Under the pieces are notes generated by a model that was given only the letters and a program-made list of their open reading frames with translations, ran no database searches and was not told the origin of the DNA. Below, one piece after another: positions 1 through 5,803 of a stretch of DNA of 7,534 nt. Numbering within the stretch: the first letter of the stretch is position 1; each line of letters opens with the position of its first letter. The stretch comes from Novosphingobium sp. UBA6722 (lineage in GTDB: Bacteria > Pseudomonadota > Alphaproteobacteria > Sphingomonadales > Sphingomonadaceae): NCBI GenBank assembly GCA_002454125.1, contig DKII01000070.1, forward strand, positions 18,520 through 26,053. The letters run 5' to 3'. The position numbers and the translations under genes were made by a program.

Positions 1-32
1 GTTGCCAGGCCCGCCCACTCGGTGTTGCAACC

Positions 33-710
33 TTAGTTGCCGCGTTTCTTCTCGGGCGCAACCGAAATCCGCACGGTTTCCCCGGAATTGCCCGGGAAGT
101 TCGTGAACATGGCTTCGACCAGGTTCGGCACCAGGTACTGCAACCGGTTGGAGAGCGAGGCAGCTTCGGCCTTGCCTTCGAACAGGCGCTGGCCATCGGC
201 CTTGCGATCGATCTTCAGGCTGATCCCGCTGGTATAGACGGTGTAGCTTTCCACCCCGCCATCGAACCACGGATCGTACCAGCCATAACCCCAGACCGAA
301 GCCGGGCGGTAAAAGCCGCGGCGGCCATAGTAGCCAAAGCGCGGGCCATACCAGGGCGACCAGAACGGATCGTCAAACCCGATGGTGCGACGCACCCGTT
401 CACGCCCCTTGTCGACCCCATAGTCGAACCGGACCAGCAGCGTGGCGGCCTCGGGCGGGGCCGGGCGATAGCCCAGCGCACCCATCCGGTCTTCGACCAG
501 GCGGGCATATTGCGAGAATTCGAGGCCACCAGCCAGCGCCGGATCATCGGCGACGACGGCAAAGGTCTGGCCCTGCGGCGCCGGCAGCTGGCTGGCAAAG
601 CGGGTGACCTGGCTGTTGAAATTGGAAGCGCAGGCACTGAGAGCGAGGAGCAGAAACGGCACCACCGCCAGCTTGAGCCGGCCGAGTGGCGAGACGGGTG
701 CGTGCGACAT
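33..710 (-). CDS. DUF4136 domain lipoprotein
   Basis: A 225-residue exported protein that I place in the DUF4136 family, a group of proteobacterial envelope lipoproteins without a known biochemical role. The N-terminus has a basic stretch (R11, K13), a hydrophobic core (about 14-24) and a lipobox, L24-S25-A26-C27, so C27 should be lipidated and the protein anchored in the membrane; Ala at +2 favours the outer membrane. The first half of the mature part (about 31-110) has the usual DUF4136 features: an early F-x-x-Q-LP stretch and a segment that reads like LLVRFDYGVD. Residues 112-149 form a loop with 16 aromatic residues in 38. The last part (about 153-220) returns to the family pattern, ending with a YLVPNLVEAMF helix and a short basic tail. 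The ATG is the only sensible start, with a GGAG about 10 bases upstream. It is separated by 110 bp from the PEP-CTERM gene and is probably transcribed on its own. The family call is from memory of the pattern; the function is unknown. Confidence 0.85.
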   Translation of the reverse strand: MSHAPVSPLGRLKLAVVPFLLLALSACASNFNSQVTRFASQLPAPQGQTFAVVADDPALAGGLEFSQYARLVEDRMGALGYRPAPPEAATLLVRFDYGVDKGRERVRRTIGFDDPFWSPWYGPRFGYYGRRGFYRPASVWGYGWYDPWFDGGVESYTVYTSGISLKIDRKADGQRLFEGKAEAASLSNRLQYLVPNLVEAMFTNFPGNSGETVRISVAPEKKRGN

Positions 711-769
711 GGAACCGGAACTCCGTAAACCGGCCCGCTGCGAATCGACGCACGGACCGGCGCAAAGGT

Positions 770-779
770 TAGCATTGCC
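770..779 (-). promoter_or_regulatory. candidate -10 region of DUF4136 gene promoter
   Basis: On the minus strand this reads GGCAATGCTA, followed by ACC, so GCTAACC resembles the alphaproteobacterial housekeeping -10 element (GCTAnAwC as described in Caulobacter). It lies about 60 bases before the ATG of the DUF4136 gene. The same ten bases occur 68 bases before secB. No convincing -35 box is visible upstream, so the call is tentative. Confidence 0.35.
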
Positions 780-820
780 GCCCTGGTAAGGAAGCGCCGC
801 TTAATCGTGCTTGAATGGCG

Positions 821-1615
821 TCAGGCCGTTACCGTACCTTCGGAGCGCCGCGCGCGCAGGCCGAGACCCACTACCCCGATCCCCAGGATCATCATCAGCC
901 AGGTCGAAGGTTCGGGCACAACCGAGATCATCCGCAGGCTGGTGATGTTGCCAAGAACAAGGCCATCGCCTCGCTCTTGTCCGGGCGCCCACAGTTTGGG
1001 GTCGGAAAACCTGATCGCAAGATTCCCATAAGTCGTAGTGCCGAGTCCGGAGCCCATCGCGGCGAAGTTGATGTTGGGTCCTGGATTGGTGAAGTAACCG
1101 GGAGGTCCACTGAAACTCACTACTGTTGAATGGGCATAGTATGGGCCGACGAGGCCCGATGCGGGGACGGGCACAGGGTCTTGCCCTGTGAAAGAGGCCT
1201 GATAGTTGAAGGCATTCAGGGCCACTGCATTATCCAACCCCAAACCGGATCGGACCAAGGCGAAGGTTGCGGGCGATCCAGATAGCGTGGTGATCGGTGG
1301 GGAGTAAGTGAATGGCCCGTTCGGAGTCTGGATAGTATAAGTAAGCGATGTGATCGGTGAGAAATAGCGCGAAAAGTCAGCCCCGAACGCACTGGCAAAA
1401 TTGACCTGGCTGACGGATATCCGGCTTGGATCATAGCCAAACGTACCACTGAAGCTTTGGCCATCGGCGAAGCCCCAGTCCGGGTTTAAAGACCCTTCAA
1501 AGAGCGCCGCGAAATTGAGCTGGCCCGAAAAGGTATAGATCTTCTCCGCCGCCAGGGTGGGGCTGGCGGCCGAGGCGAGCAGACAGGCAACAAAGGCTGT
1601 GGCGCGACCCACCAT
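821..1615 (-). CDS. PEP-CTERM sorting domain protein (PEPxxW type)
   Basis: A 264-residue exported protein bearing a C-terminal exosortase sorting signal. Residues 1-23 form a signal peptide with likely cleavage after TLAA, before EKIYTF. The C-terminus has the tripartite signal: PEP at 234-236 with W239, a hydrophobic helix (about 240-253) and a basic cluster RARR at 254-257. In this system an exosortase is expected to cut near PEP after Sec export, leaving the protein at the surface or in the extracellular matrix. The central 200 residues are rich in Ser, Thr, Gly, Phe and Asn and match no enzyme family I recognise. I chose the ATG at 1615, because GGGAGA sits 7 bases ahead of it; an in-frame TTG two codons upstream would have the same site only one base away. 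In typical PEPxxWA signals the residue after Trp is Ala; here it is Leu. The gene is clearly less GC-rich than its neighbours (45-60% in sampled 60-base lines, against about 68% in a murJ line). No exosortase gene is in the window. Confidence 0.85.
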   Translation of the reverse strand: MVGRATAFVACLLASAASPTLAAEKIYTFSGQLNFAALFEGSLNPDWGFADGQSFSGTFGYDPSRISVSQVNFASAFGADFSRYFSPITSLTYTIQTPNGPFTYSPPITTLSGSPATFALVRSGLGLDNAVALNAFNYQASFTGQDPVPVPASGLVGPYYAHSTVVSFSGPPGYFTNPGPNINFAAMGSGLGTTTYGNLAIRFSDPKLWAPGQERGDGLVLGNITSLRMISVVPEPSTWLMMILGIGVVGLGLRARRSEGTVTA

Positions 1616-1622
1616 GTGCAAT

Positions 1623-1628
1623 TCTCCC
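1623..1628 (-). promoter_or_regulatory. ribosome binding site fixing the PEP-CTERM gene start
   Basis: Minus-strand GGGAGA lies 7 bases before the ATG at 1615. It supports that ATG over the in-frame TTG at 1621, to which it would be only one base away. Confidence 0.6.
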
Positions 1629-1651
1629 GCGGAACCAAGTCCGTTACGGAG

Positions 1652-1679
1652 AGGCTAACCAAATTCCATTGCCGCGCAA
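1652..1679 (-). promoter_or_regulatory. weak candidate promoter of the PEP-CTERM gene
   Basis: Minus-strand TTGCGCG, 13 bases of spacer, then GTTAGCCT. This is a partial match to the alphaproteobacterial pattern TTGaCgS - 10 to 14 bases - GCTAnAwC, placed about 37 bases before the ATG at 1615. The -10 half is poor, and part of the -35 half also lies in a small GC-rich inverted repeat. The 105-bp gap after trpS makes some promoter here likely, but its exact position is uncertain. Confidence 0.25.
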
Positions 1680-1720
1680 GCACTTCGCGCGTGGGTGCAC
1701 GTCCCGCGCTGGAACAAGTC

Positions 1721-2737
1721 TCAGCCGCGCACCAGCCCCAATGCGGCGTAGGTCTTGTCCAGCGTCGGCACGGCCAGCGCCCGGGCCTTTTCCGCCCCCT
1801 GGCGCAGGATCGCATCGAGCGCGGCGCGGTCCTGGCGCAGCTGAATGAAGCGGGCGTTGATCGGGGCGAGGCTTTCGACCAGCAGTTCGCCTAGCGCCGG
1901 CTTGAACTTGCCAAAGCCTTCGCCGCCGAAACGGGCCAGCACCGCGTCCTGGCTTTCGCCCGCCATGGCCGCGAAGATCGCGACGAGGTTGGCCGCTTCG
2001 GGACGGCCTTCAAGTCCGCCCTTGTCGCTCGGTAGCGGCTCGGGATCGGTCTTGGCCTTCTTCACCTTGGCCATGATCGTATCGGCATCGTCGGTCAGGT
2101 TGATGCGGCTCATGTCCGATGGATCGGACTTGCTCATCTTGGCCGAACCATCGCGCAGCGACATGATCCGCGCCGCTTCAGGCGGAACGATCGGATCGGG
2201 CAGGGTGAAGACTTCCGCCCCGGCACCGAAATCGTTGTTGAACTTTTGCGCGATGTCGCGCGCCAGTTCGAGGTGCTGCTTCTGGTCATCGCCCACCGGC
2301 ACGTGGGTCGCCTGGTAGAGTAGCACGTCGGCGGCCTGGAGCACCGGATAAGTGAACAGCGCGACCGAAGCGCCTTCGCGGTTCTTGCCGGCCTTGTCCT
2401 TCCACTGCGTCATGCGGTTCAGCCAGCCCATCCGGGCCGTGCCATTGAGCAGCCATTGCAGTTCGGCGTGCTGGGGCACCTGGGCCTGGTTGAACAGGAT
2501 CGAGCGATCGGGATCGATCCCGCAGGCTACCAGCGCGGCCACCATCTCGCGCGTGTTCGCGGCCAGCTCGGCCGGCACGTGCGGCTGCGAGATCGCGTGG
2601 AGATCGGCCAGGAAGTAGAGGCACTGGCCGCCACCCGCAGTCACGTCATCCTGCATCCGCACCCAGTTGCGGATCGCGCCCAGGTAATTGCCAAGGTGCA
2701 GGTTGCCCGTGGGCTGGATACCGGAAACGACACGCAT
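1721..2737 (-). CDS. trpS: tryptophanyl-tRNA synthetase
   Basis: Cytoplasmic class I aminoacyl-tRNA synthetase that activates tryptophan with ATP and charges tRNA-Trp. At 338 residues it has the normal length for bacterial TrpS. The HIGH-type motif is at residues 9-18 (PTGNLHLGNY), in the usual place close to the N-terminus, and the KMSKS loop is at 200-204. Between them are the conserved QAADVLLY stretch with D137, expected to contact the indole nitrogen, and the VGDDQKQHLELARDIA stretch (148-163). The C-terminal part (about 240-338) is the helical anticodon-binding domain. No key residue is missing. The ATG at 2737 gives the family's standard start (MRVVSGIQPTG) and lies 5 bases after the murJ stop, so the gene is probably cotranscribed with murJ and secB. 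A strong Shine-Dalgarno sits inside the last codons of murJ. No clear terminator with a T-tract follows the stop. Confidence 0.97.
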   Translation of the reverse strand: MRVVSGIQPTGNLHLGNYLGAIRNWVRMQDDVTAGGGQCLYFLADLHAISQPHVPAELAANTREMVAALVACGIDPDRSILFNQAQVPQHAELQWLLNGTARMGWLNRMTQWKDKAGKNREGASVALFTYPVLQAADVLLYQATHVPVGDDQKQHLELARDIAQKFNNDFGAGAEVFTLPDPIVPPEAARIMSLRDGSAKMSKSDPSDMSRINLTDDADTIMAKVKKAKTDPEPLPSDKGGLEGRPEAANLVAIFAAMAGESQDAVLARFGGEGFGKFKPALGELLVESLAPINARFIQLRQDRAALDAILRQGAEKARALAVPTLDKTYAALGLVRG

Positions 2738-2742
2738 CGGAT

Positions 2743-4356
2743 TTATTGGACCTCCAGGATTTCATCATCGGCTTCGGTGCGCCTCGGCCGCCGACGGCGC
2801 AGCATGGCAACCAAATCGGGATCGAGCGCCCCGACCAAATAGGCCGATCCGAAGAACACTGCCATCCCCGCGCCAACCAGCACGCAGAGCGACCAGATCC
2901 GGCTCAGCACCGAAGCGCCGAAGTATGGCGAAAGCACCGGCATCAGGAACCACAGCACGGCGCCCATCAGCGCCGTGGCGACAACTTGCCGCGCGATCCG
3001 TCCGGCCAGCTTGGCGGTGAAATGGAACCAGCCGCGCCGGTGCAGGATGATGTAGAGCAGCAGGCAGTTAAGGCTGGCCGAGCAGGCCGTCGCCGCCGCC
3101 AGGCCGACGATGCCGTACTGCCGCACGACATAGAAATTGAGGAAAACGTTGAAGATCAGCGAGGCCAGCGCGGTCCACACCGGGGTGCGGGTATCCTCGC
3201 GCGCGAAGAAGCCGGGGTTGAGGATCTTGACGATCACATAGGCCGGCAGGCCGGCGACCAGCGCGACGACGATCTGGGCCATGATCACCCCGTCCTCGGG
3301 CCGGAACTTGCCGCCGACGAAGAAGGCCGTGACGAAGGCGGGCGCGCAGATCGCGAGCGCGGCGGCAGCGGGCAGGGTCAGTAGCGTGGCGATCTCGAAG
3401 GCGTTGGTCTGTAGCCGCTGCGCCTCGCTGCGGTTGCCGGTGTGGATGTGGCGCGAGAGCATCGGCAGGATTGCCGTGCCGAGCGCGATCCCCACGATGC
3501 CCAGCGGCATCTGGTTGAGCCGGTCAGCCAGCTTGAGCAGGGTGAGCGAGCCCTGCGGCAGCGAGGTTGCGAAGAAGGTGTCGACCAGCTGGCTGATCTG
3601 GTAGATCCCGGCGCCGAAAGTGGCCGGCAGGATCAGCACGCCCAGCCGCTTCACCTCGGGCGTCAGCTTGGGCAGGGTCAGTTTGAGCCGCACGCCCGCG
3701 CGGCGGGTTTCCCAGATCAGGTAGATCAGCTGGAGCAGCCCGGCCACCGAGACGCCGATCGCCAGCGCCCAGGCGGCAAATAGGTCATCGCCGCGGTTCA
3801 TGTACCAGGCGGTGCCCATGGCCGCGATCAGGCTGATGTTGAGCAGGATCGGCGCCGCCGCCCCCGGCGCAAAGCGCGAGCGGGCGTTGAGCAGGCCGGA
3901 CAGCATGGCTACCAGGCTGATCAGCGTCAGGTAGGGAAAGGTCACCCGGCTGAGCGTGACCGCCAGGTCGAACTTGCCCGGCACTTTCTGGAACTCGCTG
4001 GCCAGCAGCCAGACGATCCCAGGCATGGCCAGCATCGCCACGGCGCTGAACGCCACCAGCACCCAGACGAAGACCGCCAGCACGTCGTCGGCAAACTTCT
4101 CGGCCGCTTCCTCGCTCCCCGGCTGGCCGTCATGGCCATGCAGCGCGCGGCTGTAGAGCGGTACGAACGCGACACTGAAGGCGCCTTCGGCAAACAGTCG
4201 GCGGAAGGTGTTGGGCAGGGTGAAAGCGAGCTGGAAGGCGTCCGCCGCCAGCCCCGCGCCCAGCACCCGGGCGAGGATCATGTCGCGGGCAAAGCCGAAC
4301 ACGCGGCTGACCGCCGTCAGCCCGCCTATCGTGCCGACGTTGCGGATCAGACTCAC
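2743..4356 (-). CDS. murJ: lipid II flippase MurJ
   Basis: Inner-membrane flippase of the MVIN/MATE-like group that moves lipid-linked peptidoglycan precursor (lipid II) from the cytoplasmic to the periplasmic face. At 537 residues it has the expected size, with about 14 hydrophobic segments spread along its length. The residues important in Escherichia coli MurJ are present at the same numbers: R18, R24, D39 and R52, together with the PN-x-FRRLFAEGAFS stretch at 48-61. The C-terminus ends in a cytoplasmic basic then acidic tail (RRRRPRR followed by EADDE). The start is GTG at 4356, which gives the family's standard MSLIRN N-terminus; a purine-rich GGGGGC lies about 6 bases upstream. It sits 25 bases after secB and 5 bases before trpS on the same strand, so an operon is likely. 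The older name is mviN. Confidence 0.97.
   Translation of the reverse strand: MSLIRNVGTIGGLTAVSRVFGFARDMILARVLGAGLAADAFQLAFTLPNTFRRLFAEGAFSVAFVPLYSRALHGHDGQPGSEEAAEKFADDVLAVFVWVLVAFSAVAMLAMPGIVWLLASEFQKVPGKFDLAVTLSRVTFPYLTLISLVAMLSGLLNARSRFAPGAAAPILLNISLIAAMGTAWYMNRGDDLFAAWALAIGVSVAGLLQLIYLIWETRRAGVRLKLTLPKLTPEVKRLGVLILPATFGAGIYQISQLVDTFFATSLPQGSLTLLKLADRLNQMPLGIVGIALGTAILPMLSRHIHTGNRSEAQRLQTNAFEIATLLTLPAAAALAICAPAFVTAFFVGGKFRPEDGVIMAQIVVALVAGLPAYVIVKILNPGFFAREDTRTPVWTALASLIFNVFLNFYVVRQYGIVGLAAATACSASLNCLLLYIILHRRGWFHFTAKLAGRIARQVVATALMGAVLWFLMPVLSPYFGASVLSRIWSLCVLVGAGMAVFFGSAYLVGALDPDLVAMLRRRRPRRTEADDEILEVQ
2750..2755 (-). promoter_or_regulatory. Shine-Dalgarno of trpS within the 3' end of murJ
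   Basis: Minus-strand GGAGGT overlaps the Glu-Val codons near the end of murJ and lies 12 bases before the trpS ATG. That is a strong match at a rather long spacing. Its position suggests that trpS translation is coupled to murJ translation. Confidence 0.55.
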
Positions 4357-4381
4357 GCTATTGCCCCCGCCCCGTTAGCGA

Positions 4382-4900
4382 TCAGGCGTTACCGACCGGT
4401 GCCGCGTCGCCTTCACCCTGCTGCGCTGCCAGCTGCTGCAGGTAGATGCCGTTGAAATCGATCGGCTCAAGCAGCAGCGGCGGGAAACCGGCATCGCGCA
4501 CGGCGTCCGCGATCACCCGGCGGGCGAAGGGGAACAGGATCCGCGGCGCTTCGGCATAGGTGAAGGCGTGCTTCGAGGCATCGTCGAGGTTGCGCATGCC
4601 GAGCAGGCCGCAATAGGACAGATCGATGATGAAGGCGGTGCCGGCTTCGGCCACCGACTTCAGCGCGATCTTCAGCTCGATCTCGCTCACTTCTTCGCTC
4701 AGCTGGCGGGCGCCGATGTTGAACTGCACGTCGATCTGCGGGACTTCGGTCCACGAATAGCTGTCCGGCGCATTGGGGTTCTCGACCGACAGGTCCTTGA
4801 CGTACTGCGAGATAATCCCGGCGGCAGGCGCGGTGTCGGCGCCGTTCATGGCGGGGCCTTCAAGGCCAAGGTCGGTGATGATGTTGCCTTCGTCGGACAT
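4382..4900 (-). CDS. secB: protein-export chaperone SecB
   Basis: Cytoplasmic tetrameric chaperone that keeps preproteins unfolded and delivers them to SecA for passage through SecYEG. The protein has 172 residues. The conserved core starts at about 30 (SQYVKDLSVENPNAP, 31-45), followed by the beta strands of the fold (IDVQFNIGA, 56-64; SEIELKIALKS, 72-82) and the diagnostic C-terminal block (APRILFPFARRVIADAVRDAG, 118-138; PLLLEPIDFNGIYLQQ, 141-156). The 30-residue N-terminal extension and the Ala/Gly-rich tail are common in alphaproteobacterial SecB. The ATG at 4900 is preferred because its N-terminus (MSDEGN) fits sphingomonad SecB as I remember it, although only a weak Shine-Dalgarno precedes it. 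An internal ATG at 4849 (M18) has GAAGG 7 bases upstream and would give a shorter form that keeps the whole core. secB heads the secB-murJ-trpS set and diverges from the Tim44 gene. Confidence 0.97.
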   Translation of the reverse strand: MSDEGNIITDLGLEGPAMNGADTAPAAGIISQYVKDLSVENPNAPDSYSWTEVPQIDVQFNIGARQLSEEVSEIELKIALKSVAEAGTAFIIDLSYCGLLGMRNLDDASKHAFTYAEAPRILFPFARRVIADAVRDAGFPPLLLEPIDFNGIYLQQLAAQQGEGDAAPVGNA

Positions 4901-4963
4901 GATACAGCGTACTTTCGAATGGAAGAGGGTTGGCGGCTGGAAATAGACTGGAAATTGGCCGCG

Positions 4964-4992
4964 CGCCTAGCATTGCCGGGATGCGGCGGCAA
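4964..4992 (-). promoter_or_regulatory. candidate promoter of the secB-murJ-trpS operon
   Basis: Minus-strand TTGCCGC, 14 bases of spacer, then GCTAGGCG. This fits the alphaproteobacterial housekeeping pattern TTGaCgS - 10 to 14 bases - GCTAnAwC at six of seven -35 positions and in the GCTA core of the -10. It implies a leader of roughly 55-60 bases before the secB ATG. The bases GGCAATGCTA spanning the -10 also occur 60 bases before the DUF4136 gene. This is inference from pattern alone. Confidence 0.45.
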
Positions 4993-5064
4993 AGGATTTT
5001 GCGCGCCTGTGACCGGCTTGCGCCACTTGCCGCAAAAAATTGCCGTCAGAGCCGTATCCACGCG

Positions 5065-5092
5065 TTGTTCATTTGTCTTGGCTACCTATTTA
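5065..5092 (+). promoter_or_regulatory. candidate promoter of the Tim44-mltA-smr operon
   Basis: Plus-strand TTGTTC, 16 bases of spacer, then TATTTA, lying in the most AT-rich part of the divergent intergenic region. Transcription would begin near 5099, about 42 bases before the GTG at 5141. Both boxes are only partial sigma-70 matches, so this is a candidate and not a firm site. Confidence 0.35.
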
Positions 5093-5140
5093 GGCGTAGG
5101 GAATTGCAACGCCGCGTCGCTGCGGCAGGGACTGAGCCAC

Positions 5141-5797
5141 GTGGACAAGACCGTCGAGATCGTCATCCTCGCCATGATCGCAGCCTTTCTGGGGCTGCGC
5201 CTCTATTCGGTGCTTGGGCGCCGGGCAGAGCACGAAGAGGAAGTGATTCAAGGTCCGCGCCCGGCTGACACCCCGCGCGTCGCTGCCGGGGAATCGGCGG
5301 ATCGCAGCCCCGCGCCGGTGCGCATGCCGGTGGCCGGCGTGACCCCGGCGATCGAGCGCGGCTTGCGCGAGATTGCCGCTGTCGACCGCCGCTTCGATAT
5401 CACCGCCTTCCTCGAAGGGGCCAAGGGCGCCTACCGCATGGTGCTCGAAGCCTTCTGGAAGGGTGACAAGGAAACGCTGGGCGAACTGTGCGACCAGGAC
5501 GTTTTCGATGGCTTTGCTGCCGCCATCGCCGCGCGCGAAGCTGCCGGTGAAACCATGGACAACCGGCTCGTCCGGATTGAAGAGGCGGTGATCGTCTCGG
5601 CCGCCTATGAAGCGCCGATGGCCCGGATCACAGTGCGCTTTGCCGCCGATATCGCTGCCGTGACGCGCAATGCCGAAGGGCAGGTTGTGGCCGGTTCGCT
5701 GGACGACGCGGTCGAGGCGCGTGACCTCTGGACCTTCAGCCGCAACGTTACCGCGGCTTCGCCCGACTGGCTGCTTGACGAGACTGACGAGGCCTGA
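5141..5797 (+). CDS. Tim44/TimA domain membrane protein
   Basis: A 218-residue protein of the bacterial Tim44-domain family, related to the domain of the mitochondrial inner-membrane translocation factor Tim44 and to Caulobacter TimA. One N-terminal transmembrane segment (about 5-25, including ILAMIAAFLGLRLYSVL) should anchor it in the inner membrane. It is followed by R27-R28, an acidic patch (HEEE) and a Pro/Ala-rich linker to about residue 70. The Tim44-like domain fills about 75-212, with the typical FLEGAKGAYRMVLEAFWKGDKETL stretch near its start and a final DLWTFSRN strand. The frame is open far upstream, to 4568, but that part is antisense to secB. I chose the GTG at 5141 because it gives the family's short N-terminus directly before the membrane segment; an ATG at 5174 would cut into that segment. 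The gene diverges from secB and precedes mltA by 6 bases. A role in membrane protein assembly or complex stability is inferred from the family and not shown here. Confidence 0.88.
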   Translation: MDKTVEIVILAMIAAFLGLRLYSVLGRRAEHEEEVIQGPRPADTPRVAAGESADRSPAPVRMPVAGVTPAIERGLREIAAVDRRFDITAFLEGAKGAYRMVLEAFWKGDKETLGELCDQDVFDGFAAAIAAREAAGETMDNRLVRIEEAVIVSAAYEAPMARITVRFAADIAAVTRNAEGQVVAGSLDDAVEARDLWTFSRNVTAASPDWLLDETDEA

Positions 5798-5803
5798 GGC
5801 TTG

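Noticed and set aside
788..802. Short inverted repeat (AAGC and GCTT around three bases) downstream of the PEP-CTERM gene
   Set aside because: A four-base stem with a three-base loop and no T-tract is too weak to call a terminator.
1673..1691. Inverted repeat after trpS (CGCGC and AA arms, 4-base loop, one bulged base) as a terminator
   Set aside because: The stem is GC-rich, but no T-tract follows on the minus strand, so an intrinsic terminator is not supported. It also overlaps the -35 half of the candidate PEP-CTERM promoter.
4568..5140. Open upstream extension of the Tim44 frame, which would give a 409-residue protein
   Set aside because: The first part is antisense to secB and the rest is intergenic. 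Family members begin just before the membrane segment, which fits the GTG at 5141.
4901..5140. Possible small RNA or riboswitch in the secB/Tim44 intergenic region
   Set aside because: I saw no conserved riboswitch motif, strong hairpin with T-tract or tRNA-like fold; promoters and leaders account for the length.
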